Assembly: GCA_029865405.1 (NCBI GenBank)
Contig: JAOUGZ010000145.1
Coordinates: 1 to 6,783 of the forward strand
Length of the DNA: 6,783 nucleotides
From: Betaproteobacteria bacterium
GTDB taxonomy: Bacteria > Pseudomonadota > Gammaproteobacteria > Burkholderiales > SG8-39
Direction: 5' to 3'
Numbering within the stretch: position 1 is the first letter of the stretch; each line of letters starts with the position of its first letter. Of the stretch, positions 1 to 6,234 are shown in pieces. The notes under the pieces are model-generated. The model did no database searches, was not told the origin of the DNA, and saw only the letters and a program-made list of their open reading frames with translations. A program made the translations under genes and the position numbers.

Positions 1-374
1 AGCCCGAGGACTTCGTGAAGAAGACCGACGAGATGATCGCCAAGTACAAGGTGCGCGAGGACGGCGGCGATCTCAAGGTGCCGGTGGTGCGCCCGCCCGC
101 GGGCAGCGACGTTTACCTGGTCGCGCAACTGTGGCGCTGGTACCCGATCCTCGAGCTCGAGGCGGGCAAGTCCTACCGCATCCACCTCATGTCGCTGGAC
201 TGGCTGCACGGTTTCTCGCTGCAGCCGGAGAACATCAACATCCAGGTGCATCCCGGCTACGAGCACGTGCTGACGGTCACGCCGACCAACCCGGGAACCT
301 ATTCGATCATCTGCAACGAGTACTGCGGCATCAACCATCACCAGATGGTGAGCCGCCTGTACGTGGTGAAGTAA
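1..374 (+). CDS. Haem-copper oxidoreductase subunit II, CuA domain (5' end missing)
   Basis: This is the C-terminal part of a CuA-carrying subunit II, open at the left edge (reading frame from base 3); the membrane anchor and true start lie outside. The periplasmic cupredoxin fold receives electrons from cytochrome c or a cupredoxin and passes them to subunit I. The CuA ligands are all visible: the first histidine in LHGFSL (207-209), then the CNEYCGINHHQM segment (312-347), which fits C-x3-C-x3-H-x2-M. The wording around the first ligand and the PGTYSIICNEYCG segment resemble ba3-type (B-family) subunit II more than the aa3 type. Its stop is 10 bases before the subunit I start, so the two are co-transcribed. 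A GTG at 15 opens the frame in the window but is internal to the gene. Assignment to oxygen or NO reductase depends on subunit I; NorS of sNOR clusters is one possibility. Confidence 0.93.
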   Translation, partial: PEDFVKKTDEMIAKYKVREDGGDLKVPVVRPPAGSDVYLVAQLWRWYPILELEAGKSYRIHLMSLDWLHGFSLQPENINIQVHPGYEHVLTVTPTNPGTYSIICNEYCGINHHQMVSRLYVVK

Positions 375-384
375 GGGAGGCGTC

Positions 385-2109
385 ATGAGCGTGAACCGGA
401 TGTTCCGTACCTGCCCCTCCAGCGGGCTGGTGTTCCACGAGCCCGCCGAGAAGCTGATGCGCTGGAACGCGGTGGCCGCGGTCGTGTCGCTGCTCATCGG
501 GGGGCTGCTCGCCATCGGCGTGGTGCTGACGCGCTGGCAGGCGGTGCACCTGCTGCCGCCCGACAGGTTCTACCAGTTCCTCACCGCGCACGGCCTCAAC
601 ATGCTGGTGTTCTGGATCATCTTCTTCGAGATCGCGGTGCTGTACTTCGCCGCCTCGACGCTGCTCAAGTCGCGCCTGGCCACGCCGGGCATGGCGTGGC
701 TCGGGTTCTGGCTGATGGTGCTCGGCGCGCTGGTCAACAACTACTCGGTGTTCCGCGGCGATTCGAGCGTCATGTTCACCTCCTACGCGCCGATGGGCGC
801 GCACCCGACGTTCTACCTGGGGCTGATCCTGTTCGCGGTGGGGGCGCTGATCGCCTGTTTCGTCTTCTTCGGCACGCTGGTGGTGGCGAAGGCCGAGCGC
901 ACCTACCACGGCTCGGTGCCGCTGGTGACGTTCGGCGCCATTACCGCGGGCATCATCGCCGTATTCACCATCGCCGCGGGCGCCATCATCCTCATCCCGA
1001 CGTTCCTGTGGTCGGTGGGCCTGGTCGAGCACATCGACTCGCTCATGTACCGCACGGTGTGGTGGGCCTTCGGCCACTCGTCGCAGCAGATCAACGTCAG
1101 CGCGCACGTCGCCGTGTGGTACGCGGTGGCGGCGATCGTGTTCGGCGCAAAGCCGCTCTCGGAGAAAGTGAGCCGCACCGCGTTCCTGCTGTATATCCTG
1201 TTCCTGCAGCTGGCGAGCGCGCACCACCTGCTCGCCGACCCGGGCCTCACCTCGCACTGGAAGATCTTCAACACCAGCTACGCCATGTACCTGGCGGTGC
1301 TCGCCTCCATGGTGCACGGCCTCACGGTGCCGGGCTCGATCGAGGTGGCGCAGCGCGAGAAGGGCTTCAACCACGGCCTGTTCGAGTGGCTGAGGAAGGC
1401 GCCCTGGGGCAACCCGGCGTTCTCCTCGATGTTCATGTCGCTCATCGGCTTCGGCTTCCTCGGCGGCATCTCCGGCGTGATGATGGGCACCGAGCAGCTC
1501 AACCTCATCATCCACAACACCCTCTACGTGCCGGGGCACTTCCACGCCACGGTGGTGGTGGGCACGACGCTCGCCTTCATGGGCCTCACCTACTTCCTCA
1601 TCCCGGTGCTGTTCCGGCGCGAGCTGACCTTCCCGACGCTCGCCAAGTGGCAGCCGTACGTCTTCGGCCTGTCGATGATGGGGGTGTCGCTGTTCCTGAT
1701 GGGCGCGGGCACGCTCGGCGTGCCGCGGCGGCACTGGGACATCGGCTTCGCCGGCAACGCCTTCGCGCACGAGTTCCCGGGCGCGGCCTGGCTGATGATG
1801 GCGCTCGCCGGCATCACCGGCCTCGTCGCCATCGTCGGCGGCGGCATGTACCTGCTGATCACGGTCTGGTCGGTGTTCCTCGGCAAGAAGATCCAGACCC
1901 CGGGCTTCCAGCACGTGCGCGCCAAGGACGGCATCGCGCCGGCGCCCAAGCCGGTGGCGGCGGCGATCGCCGGGCACCATCCCAACGTCGGCGCGGGCGG
2001 CCTGGTGGCGCCGGGCACCTTCGCCCTGGCGATGGTGTTCCTCGCCGCGTTCGTCCTGTACTACTTCATAAACTGGAAGTACCTGTCCACGGTCTGGCCG
2101 CTGAAGTGA
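385..2109 (+). CDS. B-family (ba3-like) haem-copper oxidoreductase subunit I; probable NO reductase variant
   Basis: A 574-residue polytopic catalytic subunit. Start ATG 385 is preceded by GGGAGG at 375-380. Metal ligands seen: H69 (LTAHG, low-spin haem), H231 (FGHSS, CuB), H280-H281 (SAHHLLADPG, CuB), H385 and H387 (VPGHFH, high- and low-spin haem). The spacing H231 to H280 is 49 residues, as I recall for Thermus ba3 (H233 to H282), so the helix VI alignment is gapless there. It puts Q235 where ba3 has the cross-linked Tyr237. In helix VIII, E370-Q371 replace residues of the ba3 K-channel region. The final helix is about 543-562. Family knowledge: loss of this tyrosine marks NO reductases rather than O2 reductases in the superfamily. 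Inference: a B-related NOR (sNOR, eNOR or similar). An automated annotation would probably call it cytochrome c oxidase subunit I. The stop overlaps the next gene's GTG (GTGA). Confidence 0.93.
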   Translation: MSVNRMFRTCPSSGLVFHEPAEKLMRWNAVAAVVSLLIGGLLAIGVVLTRWQAVHLLPPDRFYQFLTAHGLNMLVFWIIFFEIAVLYFAASTLLKSRLATPGMAWLGFWLMVLGALVNNYSVFRGDSSVMFTSYAPMGAHPTFYLGLILFAVGALIACFVFFGTLVVAKAERTYHGSVPLVTFGAITAGIIAVFTIAAGAIILIPTFLWSVGLVEHIDSLMYRTVWWAFGHSSQQINVSAHVAVWYAVAAIVFGAKPLSEKVSRTAFLLYILFLQLASAHHLLADPGLTSHWKIFNTSYAMYLAVLASMVHGLTVPGSIEVAQREKGFNHGLFEWLRKAPWGNPAFSSMFMSLIGFGFLGGISGVMMGTEQLNLIIHNTLYVPGHFHATVVVGTTLAFMGLTYFLIPVLFRRELTFPTLAKWQPYVFGLSMMGVSLFLMGAGTLGVPRRHWDIGFAGNAFAHEFPGAAWLMMALAGITGLVAIVGGGMYLLITVWSVFLGKKIQTPGFQHVRAKDGIAPAPKPVAAAIAGHHPNVGAGGLVAPGTFALAMVFLAAFVLYYFINWKYLSTVWPLK

Positions 2110-2960
2110 AGCAGGTCCTCAACCTCTTCAAGCTCAGGATCGGCGTCGCCATCGCGTTCGCGGCGGCCGCCGGCCTGGCGGTGGAGTCGGGATCCGGGCC
2201 GGGGGCGGGCGGCGCCCTCATCCTGGTGCTCGCCGTGCTGGTCGCCTCGGCGGCCGCCGGCGCCTTCAACCAGTACGTCGAGCGCGACCTCGACGCGCGC
2301 ATGGGCCGCACGCGCAACCGCCCGTTCGTCACCGGCGCGCTCAGGCACGGCCCCGCGTGGCTATGGCTGATCGGCGCGATGCTCGCGCTGTCGGTCCTTG
2401 CCGCGGCGGTGGCGACGAATCCGCTCGCTGCCTTGTACGTGTTCCTAGGCGCCTTCACCTACGGCGTGGTGTACACGGTGTGGCTGAAACGGCGCACGTG
2501 GTGGAACATCGTCGTCGGCGGTCTCGCCGGCAGCTTCGCCGTGCTGGCGGGCGCCGCCGCCGTATCGCCGGCGCCGGGCCCCGAGGCGCTGGCGCTCGCC
2601 ATCGTCCTCTTCCTGTGGACGCCGCCGCATTTCTGGAGCCTCGCCATCGCCTACCGCGCGGATTACGCGGCAGCGCAAGTCCCGATGCTGCCGGTGGTGG
2701 TGGGCGACGCGCGCGCCGCGCGCGCCATCTTCGCCAGCGCGGCGCTGCTGGTCGCCGCCTCGCTCATGCCCGCGGCCTTCGGCCTGGGCTGGATCTATCT
2801 CGCCTGCGCCGCGGCCGGCGGGTTCGTGTTCCTCAGGCGCTGCCGGATTCTCGTGCAGCGGCCCGCGCGCGACACCGCGCGCGCTGCGTTCCTCGCCTCG
2901 CTCGTGCAGCTCGGCGCCGTGCTGGCGGGAGCGATGCTCGATGTCGCGCTGCTGGCTTAG
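2106..2960 (+). CDS. cyoE: Protohaem IX farnesyltransferase (haem O synthase)
   Basis: A 284-residue membrane prenyltransferase of the UbiA superfamily, also called CtaB. It adds a farnesyl group to haem B to give haem O, the cofactor (or haem A precursor) of many haem-copper enzymes. The first Asp-rich motif is N55-QYVERDLDARM with R-x-x-RP at 70-73, binding the Mg-diphosphate of farnesyl-PP. The second conserved block is YTVWLKRRTWWN (123-134) followed by an IVVGGLAGS stretch, and WTPPHFW (171-177) is diagnostic. About 7-9 hydrophobic helices are visible. The GTG at 2106 overlaps the subunit I stop, implying translational coupling; the mature length and the conserved N-terminal LFKLRIG segment support this start. 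No haem A synthase (ctaA) is present in the window. Its place in the operon suggests that the neighbouring reductase carries haem O or A, but this is inference. Confidence 0.95.
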   Translation: MKQVLNLFKLRIGVAIAFAAAAGLAVESGSGPGAGGALILVLAVLVASAAAGAFNQYVERDLDARMGRTRNRPFVTGALRHGPAWLWLIGAMLALSVLAAAVATNPLAALYVFLGAFTYGVVYTVWLKRRTWWNIVVGGLAGSFAVLAGAAAVSPAPGPEALALAIVLFLWTPPHFWSLAIAYRADYAAAQVPMLPVVVGDARAARAIFASAALLVAASLMPAAFGLGWIYLACAAAGGFVFLRRCRILVQRPARDTARAAFLASLVQLGAVLAGAMLDVALLA

Positions 2961-3723
2961 CTGCGCGCTGCTGCTCGCCGCCTTCGCCGCGCACGCGTTC
3001 GACGAAAAACTCGCGCTGCGCGAGAGCCAGGCCGCCCTCGGCCGCACGATCGGCGACTACGCGCTGCGCGACACCGCGGGCCGCTCGGTGCGCCTCGCGG
3101 AGCTGCGCGGCAAGCCGCTGGTGGTGCACTTCATCTACACCGGCTGCTTCCAGGTGTGCCCGGCGAGCACGCAGTTCCTGGCGAAGGCGGTGGCCCAGGC
3201 CGAGCGCACGCTCGGGCCGGGCACGTTCCGCGTCGCCACCATCGGCTTCAACCTGCCGTTCGACACGCCCGCCGCGATGAAGGAATTCGCGCAGAAGCAC
3301 GCGGTCGCCTCGCCGCATTGGCTGTTCCTGTCGCCGGACGCCGCAACGCTGCCGCAGCTCATCGCCGACTTCGGCTTTCGCTACGAATCGACCGCCGCGG
3401 GGTTCGACCACCTGCTGCAGGCGAGCATCGTCGACCGTGACGGCAGGATCTACCGTCAGGTGTACGGCGACCAATTCGACGTGCCGCTGTTCGTCGGGCC
3501 GCTGCTGGAGCTCGCGCAGAACAAGCCCGTGCCGCAGGGCAACCTGCAGGCCTTTTTCGAGCAGGTGAAGCTGCTGTGCACCGTGTACGACCCCGTGGCG
3601 GGGCGCTACCGGGTGAACTACGTGATCGTCGCCGAGCTGCTCGTCGGCGCGAGCATCATCCTCGGCATCCTCACGTTCCTCGTCGTCGAGTGGCGGCGCC
3701 GCCGGCGACCGTCCAATATTTAA
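2941..3723 (+). CDS. SCO1/SenC-family copper chaperone with C-terminal membrane anchor
   Basis: A 260-residue thioredoxin-fold protein that loads or reduces the CuA site of haem-copper enzymes on the periplasmic side. Residues 1-19 look like a cleavable signal peptide ending in AHA. The copper site is C69-FQV-C73-P, and the third ligand is probably H157 (GFDHLLQASIVD). A long hydrophobic segment at about 228-249 followed by WRRRRR gives a C-terminal anchor with a cytoplasmic basic tail, seen in the longer SCO subfamily. The start overlaps the end of cyoE by 20 bases, and a purine-rich GCGGGAG stretch lies upstream. A SenC gene beside subunits I and II is typical of CuA enzymes and, as I recall, of the norS-norY-senC clusters of ammonia oxidisers. 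The final codons (CCAATATTTAA) are unusually AT-rich for this window and merge into a candidate regulatory site. Confidence 0.93.
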   Translation: MSRCWLSCALLLAAFAAHAFDEKLALRESQAALGRTIGDYALRDTAGRSVRLAELRGKPLVVHFIYTGCFQVCPASTQFLAKAVAQAERTLGPGTFRVATIGFNLPFDTPAAMKEFAQKHAVASPHWLFLSPDAATLPQLIADFGFRYESTAAGFDHLLQASIVDRDGRIYRQVYGDQFDVPLFVGPLLELAQNKPVPQGNLQAFFEQVKLLCTVYDPVAGRYRVNYVIVAELLVGASIILGILTFLVVEWRRRRRPSNI

Positions 3724-3733
3724 CCCAAATCAA
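3720..3733. promoter_or_regulatory. Candidate FNR/DNR-type operator
   Basis: The bases TTAACCCAAATCAA match 8 of the 10 defined positions of the FNR/DNR consensus TTGAT-N4-ATCAA: the right half is perfect and the left half has two mismatches. It overlaps the SCO stop codon in an AT-rich patch, ahead of the cytochrome b fusion. A weak -10-like TAGGAT lies at 3756-3761. The site centre (3726.5) is about 41.5 bases before base 3768, the spacing of class II activation, but that would place the transcript start at the GTG start codon, and TAGGAT also overlaps the ribosome site. Chance similarity is quite possible. Confidence 0.25.
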
Positions 3734-3756
3734 TAGGTGCGCCGCACCGCCGCCCT

Positions 3757-3760
3757 AGGA
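3757..3760 (+). promoter_or_regulatory. Ribosome binding site AGGA for the GTG start at 3768
   Basis: AGGA lies 7 bases before GTG 3768. An in-frame TAG at 3756-3758 blocks any earlier start, so this GTG is the first usable start codon of the cytochrome b fusion. Confidence 0.55.
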
Positions 3761-3767
3761 TGATGCG

Positions 3768-5678
3768 GTGATCCACCGTATTCACCTGATCGGCCAGTGG
3801 TTTTTCCTCAGGGTGGAGGCGCTGTTCAACCTCGCGTTCGGCGACCGGCTGAACCCGCTCTACTACCTCGGCCCGATCGCCTACTACCTCATGTGGCTGG
3901 TGGTGGCGAGCGGGCTCTACCTGTACGCGCTGTTCGAAACCAGCGTCGGCGGCGCGTATGACTCGGTCGAGGCGCTGACGCACGGCCAGCGCTACATCGG
4001 CGGCGTGCTGCGCTCGGTCCACCGCTACGCTTCCGACGGCGTGGTGCTGGTGATGGTCCTGCATCTTGCGCGCCATTGGTGCTTCGACCGCTACCGCGGT
4101 TTTCGCTGGTTCTCGTGGGTGAGCGGCGTGGCGCTGCTGTGGCTGGTGTACGCCTCCGGCATCAACGGCTACATGCTGCCCTGGGACCGCCTGGCGCAGT
4201 TCGTGGTGATCGCCACCGCCGAGTGGCTCGACTGGCTGCCGGTGTTCCAGGGCGCGCTGGTGCGCAATTTCATCTTCCCCGAGAACGTGAACGATCGCCT
4301 GTTTTCGCTCCTGTCCTTCATCCACATCGGCGTGCCGCTGCTCGTGCTCGCCGTCCTGTGGGTGCACACGCAGCGCGTGCCGCAGGCGCGCACCGCGCCG
4401 CCGCTGCCGGTGGCCCTGACGCTCACCGCGGCGCTCACCGTGCTCTCGCTCGTCAAGCCCGCCGTGAGCCAGCCGCGCGCCGATCTCGCCGCCGCGGTCG
4501 GCAGCGTCGACTTCGACTGGTTCTACCTGCCCGTGTACGCCCTGCTCTACCGCACCTCGCCGGGCGAAGTCTGGTTGCTGCTGGGCGGGCTCACGGCGCT
4601 GTTTCTCGTGCTGCCCTGGCTGCCGCCGCGGAAGAAAGCCGCCGAGCACTACATGCTGCTGCGCCCGGACAACCGCATCGTCGCCGTGCGCGCGGGCGAC
4701 ACGATCCTGGATGCCGGGCTGCGCGCGGGCGTGGCGCTGCCGTTCGAGTGCCGCAACGGCGGCTGCGGCCAGTGCAAGGCGACGCTCGCCTACGGCGAGG
4801 TCGACTTCGGCGCCTACCAGCCGGAGGCGCTGACGCCGGCGGAGCGCGCGGCCGGCAAGCTCCTCACCTGCTGCGCCACGCCGCGCGGCGACATCGAGAT
4901 CGAGTACCAGCCGGCGCAGGCGCCCGGGGGCATCCGCCCGCGCGAATGGCGCGCCACGGTCGACAGCCTCGAGCGGCTCGCCCCCGACGTGATGCGCGTG
5001 ATCCTCGCCATCGACGGCAGCGAGCGCATCGCCTTCTACGCCGGGCAGTACATCAACGTGCTGCTCGAGGACGGCGCGCGGCGCAGCTTCTCGTTCGCCA
5101 CCGCGCCGCGGGACAGCGCGCGCATCGAGCTGCACATCCGGCGCATTCCGGGCGGGCGCTACACGGGCCACGTCTTCGAGCAGATGCGCGCCGGCGACAA
5201 GGTGCGCTTCGAGGGCCCGCTCGGCGCCTTCTTCCTGCGCGAGGACACCGACAAGCCGATCATCTTCGTCGCCGGCTCGACCGGCTTCGCGCCGGTGAAG
5301 AGCATGCTGGAGTACGCCTTCGCCAAGGGCCTGCGCCGGCGCATGCTGCTGTACTGGGGCACGCGCCACCTCGCCGACATGTATCTCGCCGCACTGCCGG
5401 AGCAGTGGGCGCGCGAGCATGAGAATTTCACCTTCGTGCCGGTGCTCTCCGAGCCGGCGCCGGAAGACCATTGGCAGGGGCGCACCGGCCTCGTGCACGA
5501 AGCCATCCTCGCAGACTTTCCCAGCCTCGCCGGCCACCAGGTGTACGCCTGCGGCTCGAGCGCGATGGTGGAGGCCGCGCACCCGGCATTCCGCGCGCGC
5601 GGCCTCGCCCAGGACGACTGCTTCGCCGACGCCTTCCGCCCGGCGCCGCAGCTGGCGCGCCTTGGAGGCCACGCATGA
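3768..5678 (+). CDS. Cytochrome b - [2Fe-2S] ferredoxin - FAD/NAD(P) reductase fusion
   Basis: A 636-residue membrane flavoprotein in three parts. Residues 1-290: diheme cytochrome b, helices at about 35-57, 83-101, 117-137 and 178-200, with haem ligands H85/H99 and H186/H200, each pair spaced H-x13-H as in bc1 cytochrome b. Two further helices (about 212-230, 268-286) flank DWFYLPVY (250-257), which looks like a shortened, altered PEWY (Qo) loop. Residues 294-382: plant-type ferredoxin, C328-x4-C333-x2-C336 and C368. Residues 390-623: ferredoxin-reductase module with FAD motif RSFS (439-442), NAD(P) motif GSTGFAPVKS (503-512), ACGSS (594-598) and terminal FADAF. Six helices would put the reductase in the cytoplasm. 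Likely role: electron exchange between quinones and NAD(P)H; the direction is unknown. A similar cytochrome b/flavin fusion was, as I recall, noted in Candidatus Accumulibacter. The stop overlaps the next start (ATGA). Confidence 0.92.
   Translation: MIHRIHLIGQWFFLRVEALFNLAFGDRLNPLYYLGPIAYYLMWLVVASGLYLYALFETSVGGAYDSVEALTHGQRYIGGVLRSVHRYASDGVVLVMVLHLARHWCFDRYRGFRWFSWVSGVALLWLVYASGINGYMLPWDRLAQFVVIATAEWLDWLPVFQGALVRNFIFPENVNDRLFSLLSFIHIGVPLLVLAVLWVHTQRVPQARTAPPLPVALTLTAALTVLSLVKPAVSQPRADLAAAVGSVDFDWFYLPVYALLYRTSPGEVWLLLGGLTALFLVLPWLPPRKKAAEHYMLLRPDNRIVAVRAGDTILDAGLRAGVALPFECRNGGCGQCKATLAYGEVDFGAYQPEALTPAERAAGKLLTCCATPRGDIEIEYQPAQAPGGIRPREWRATVDSLERLAPDVMRVILAIDGSERIAFYAGQYINVLLEDGARRSFSFATAPRDSARIELHIRRIPGGRYTGHVFEQMRAGDKVRFEGPLGAFFLREDTDKPIIFVAGSTGFAPVKSMLEYAFAKGLRRRMLLYWGTRHLADMYLAALPEQWAREHENFTFVPVLSEPAPEDHWQGRTGLVHEAILADFPSLAGHQVYACGSSAMVEAAHPAFRARGLAQDDCFADAFRPAPQLARLGGHA
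5664..5668 (+). promoter_or_regulatory. Ribosome binding site GGAGG for the ATG at 5675
   Basis: GGAGG lies 6 bases before ATG 5675, inside the last codons of the cytochrome b fusion. It selects this start over upstream frame extensions and fits coupled translation through the ATGA overlap. Confidence 0.7.
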
Positions 5679-6178
5679 AGCAGGCACTGCGCATCGCCGC
5701 GCAGCTCGCGCTCTATGTGCCTCTGATGGTGCTGATCGGCTACTTCTCCACCGAACCGCGCTTCTCCACGCTCGGGCCGGACGAGGCGCTGGTGCGCCTG
5801 TCGTTCATCCACGCCGCCGAGAGGAAGGAACCGTGCCGGCCACGCAGCGCCGCGGAGCTCGCCAAGCTCGCGCCCAACATGCGCGCGGCGCTCGACTGCC
5901 CGCGCGAGCGCGCGGTGCTGCTGATCGAGCTGGAGGTCGACGGCGCGATCGCGCTGCGCCGCGAGGTGCCGCCGTCGGGCGTGCAGCGCGACGGCAACGC
6001 CACGGTGTACCACCGCCTGCCGCTGCCCGCGGGCCGGCACCGCATCGTCGCGCGCCTGCGCGACCGCGCGGGCGAGGACTTCAACTACGTGGGCGAGACG
6101 ACGCTCGAGCTCGCGCCCGGCGCGGCGCTGCTCATCGATTTCTCCAAGGCCAAGGGTGGCTTCGTCTTCCGCACTTGA
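5675..6178 (+). CDS. Membrane-anchored protein of unknown function
   Basis: A 167-residue protein that I do not recognise. Residues about 5-23 form a single hydrophobic segment after MKQALR, either an uncleaved anchor or a signal sequence, so the rest probably faces the periplasm. The remainder has two cysteines (C54, C75) that could form a disulphide, and alternating beta-like stretches. LPAGRHRIVARLRD (116-129) and ELAPGAALLIDF (145-156) recall beta-sandwich or PEGA-like surface domains. It has no haem, Fe-S or copper motif. A good GGAGG site and the ATGA overlap with the fusion gene support this start. Lying between two cytochrome b genes, it may be an accessory or assembly subunit of their complex. 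The last two bases of its stop codon belong to the inverted repeat that follows, so the original C-terminus may have been changed. Confidence 0.85.
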   Translation: MKQALRIAAQLALYVPLMVLIGYFSTEPRFSTLGPDEALVRLSFIHAAERKEPCRPRSAAELAKLAPNMRAALDCPRERAVLLIELEVDGAIALRREVPPSGVQRDGNATVYHRLPLPAGRHRIVARLRDRAGEDFNYVGETTLELAPGAALLIDFSKAKGGFVFRT

Positions 6179-6234
6179 AAATAGGGACAGACCTCATTTT
6201 TGCTTCATGAAAAATGAGGTCTGTCCCTATTTTC
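6177..6234. repeat. Perfect 25-bp-arm inverted repeat (REP/MITE-like palindrome)
   Basis: The arms 6177-6201 and 6210-6234 are exact reverse complements, separated by an 8-base loop (GCTTCATG). The core of the arm reads ATAGGGACAGACCTCATTTT. The element is about 35-40% GC in a region near 70%, which marks it as foreign. No target-site duplication is visible; only a single T flanks each side. I recall related palindromes with a GGGACAGACC core scattered in proteobacterial genomes and linked to RAYT/IS200-like transposases, but cannot verify this here. In RNA it would form a very stable hairpin with a U-rich tail (TATTTTC), so a weak terminator or attenuator role is possible. Confidence 0.9.

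Noticed and set aside
331..1980. Long open frame on the minus strand opposite subunit I
   Set aside because: Its translation is low-complexity Arg/His/Glu/Ala-rich, typical of antisense frames in GC-rich coding DNA, and it lies wholly over a clear haem-copper gene.
696..2105. Upstream extension of the haem O synthase frame
   Set aside because: This part is an Arg/Pro-rich shadow of subunit I; the enzyme's homology begins at the GTG at 2106.
385..2109. Plain annotation as an oxygen-reducing ba3 or cbb3 oxidase
   Set aside because: The tyrosine position in helix VI is Gln, which does not fit ba3; a cbb3 assignment conflicts with the CuA subunit II and with the B-type ADPG and VPGHFH patterns. 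Not fully excluded without a phylogeny.
2705..2730. GC-only alternating stretch (GCGCGC-like) as a structural or regulatory repeat
   Set aside because: It encodes an Ala/Arg run within the haem O synthase and is expected from codon bias at this GC content.
3760..3771. Tiny frame ATG-ATG-CGG-TGA overlapping the fusion start
   Set aside because: Three codons only; most likely a chance product around the ribosome site, with no sign of a regulatory leader peptide.
3720..5687. 655-codon open frame on the minus strand opposite the cytochrome b fusion
   Set aside because: Same compositional artefact; no recognisable domain, while the + strand carries intact haem, Fe-S and flavin motifs.
6177..6234. 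Inverted repeat as a simple operon terminator
   Set aside because: A coding frame for the next cytochrome b starts inside the hairpin and no promoter-like sequence is seen after it, so complete termination here would silence that gene; partial attenuation remains possible.
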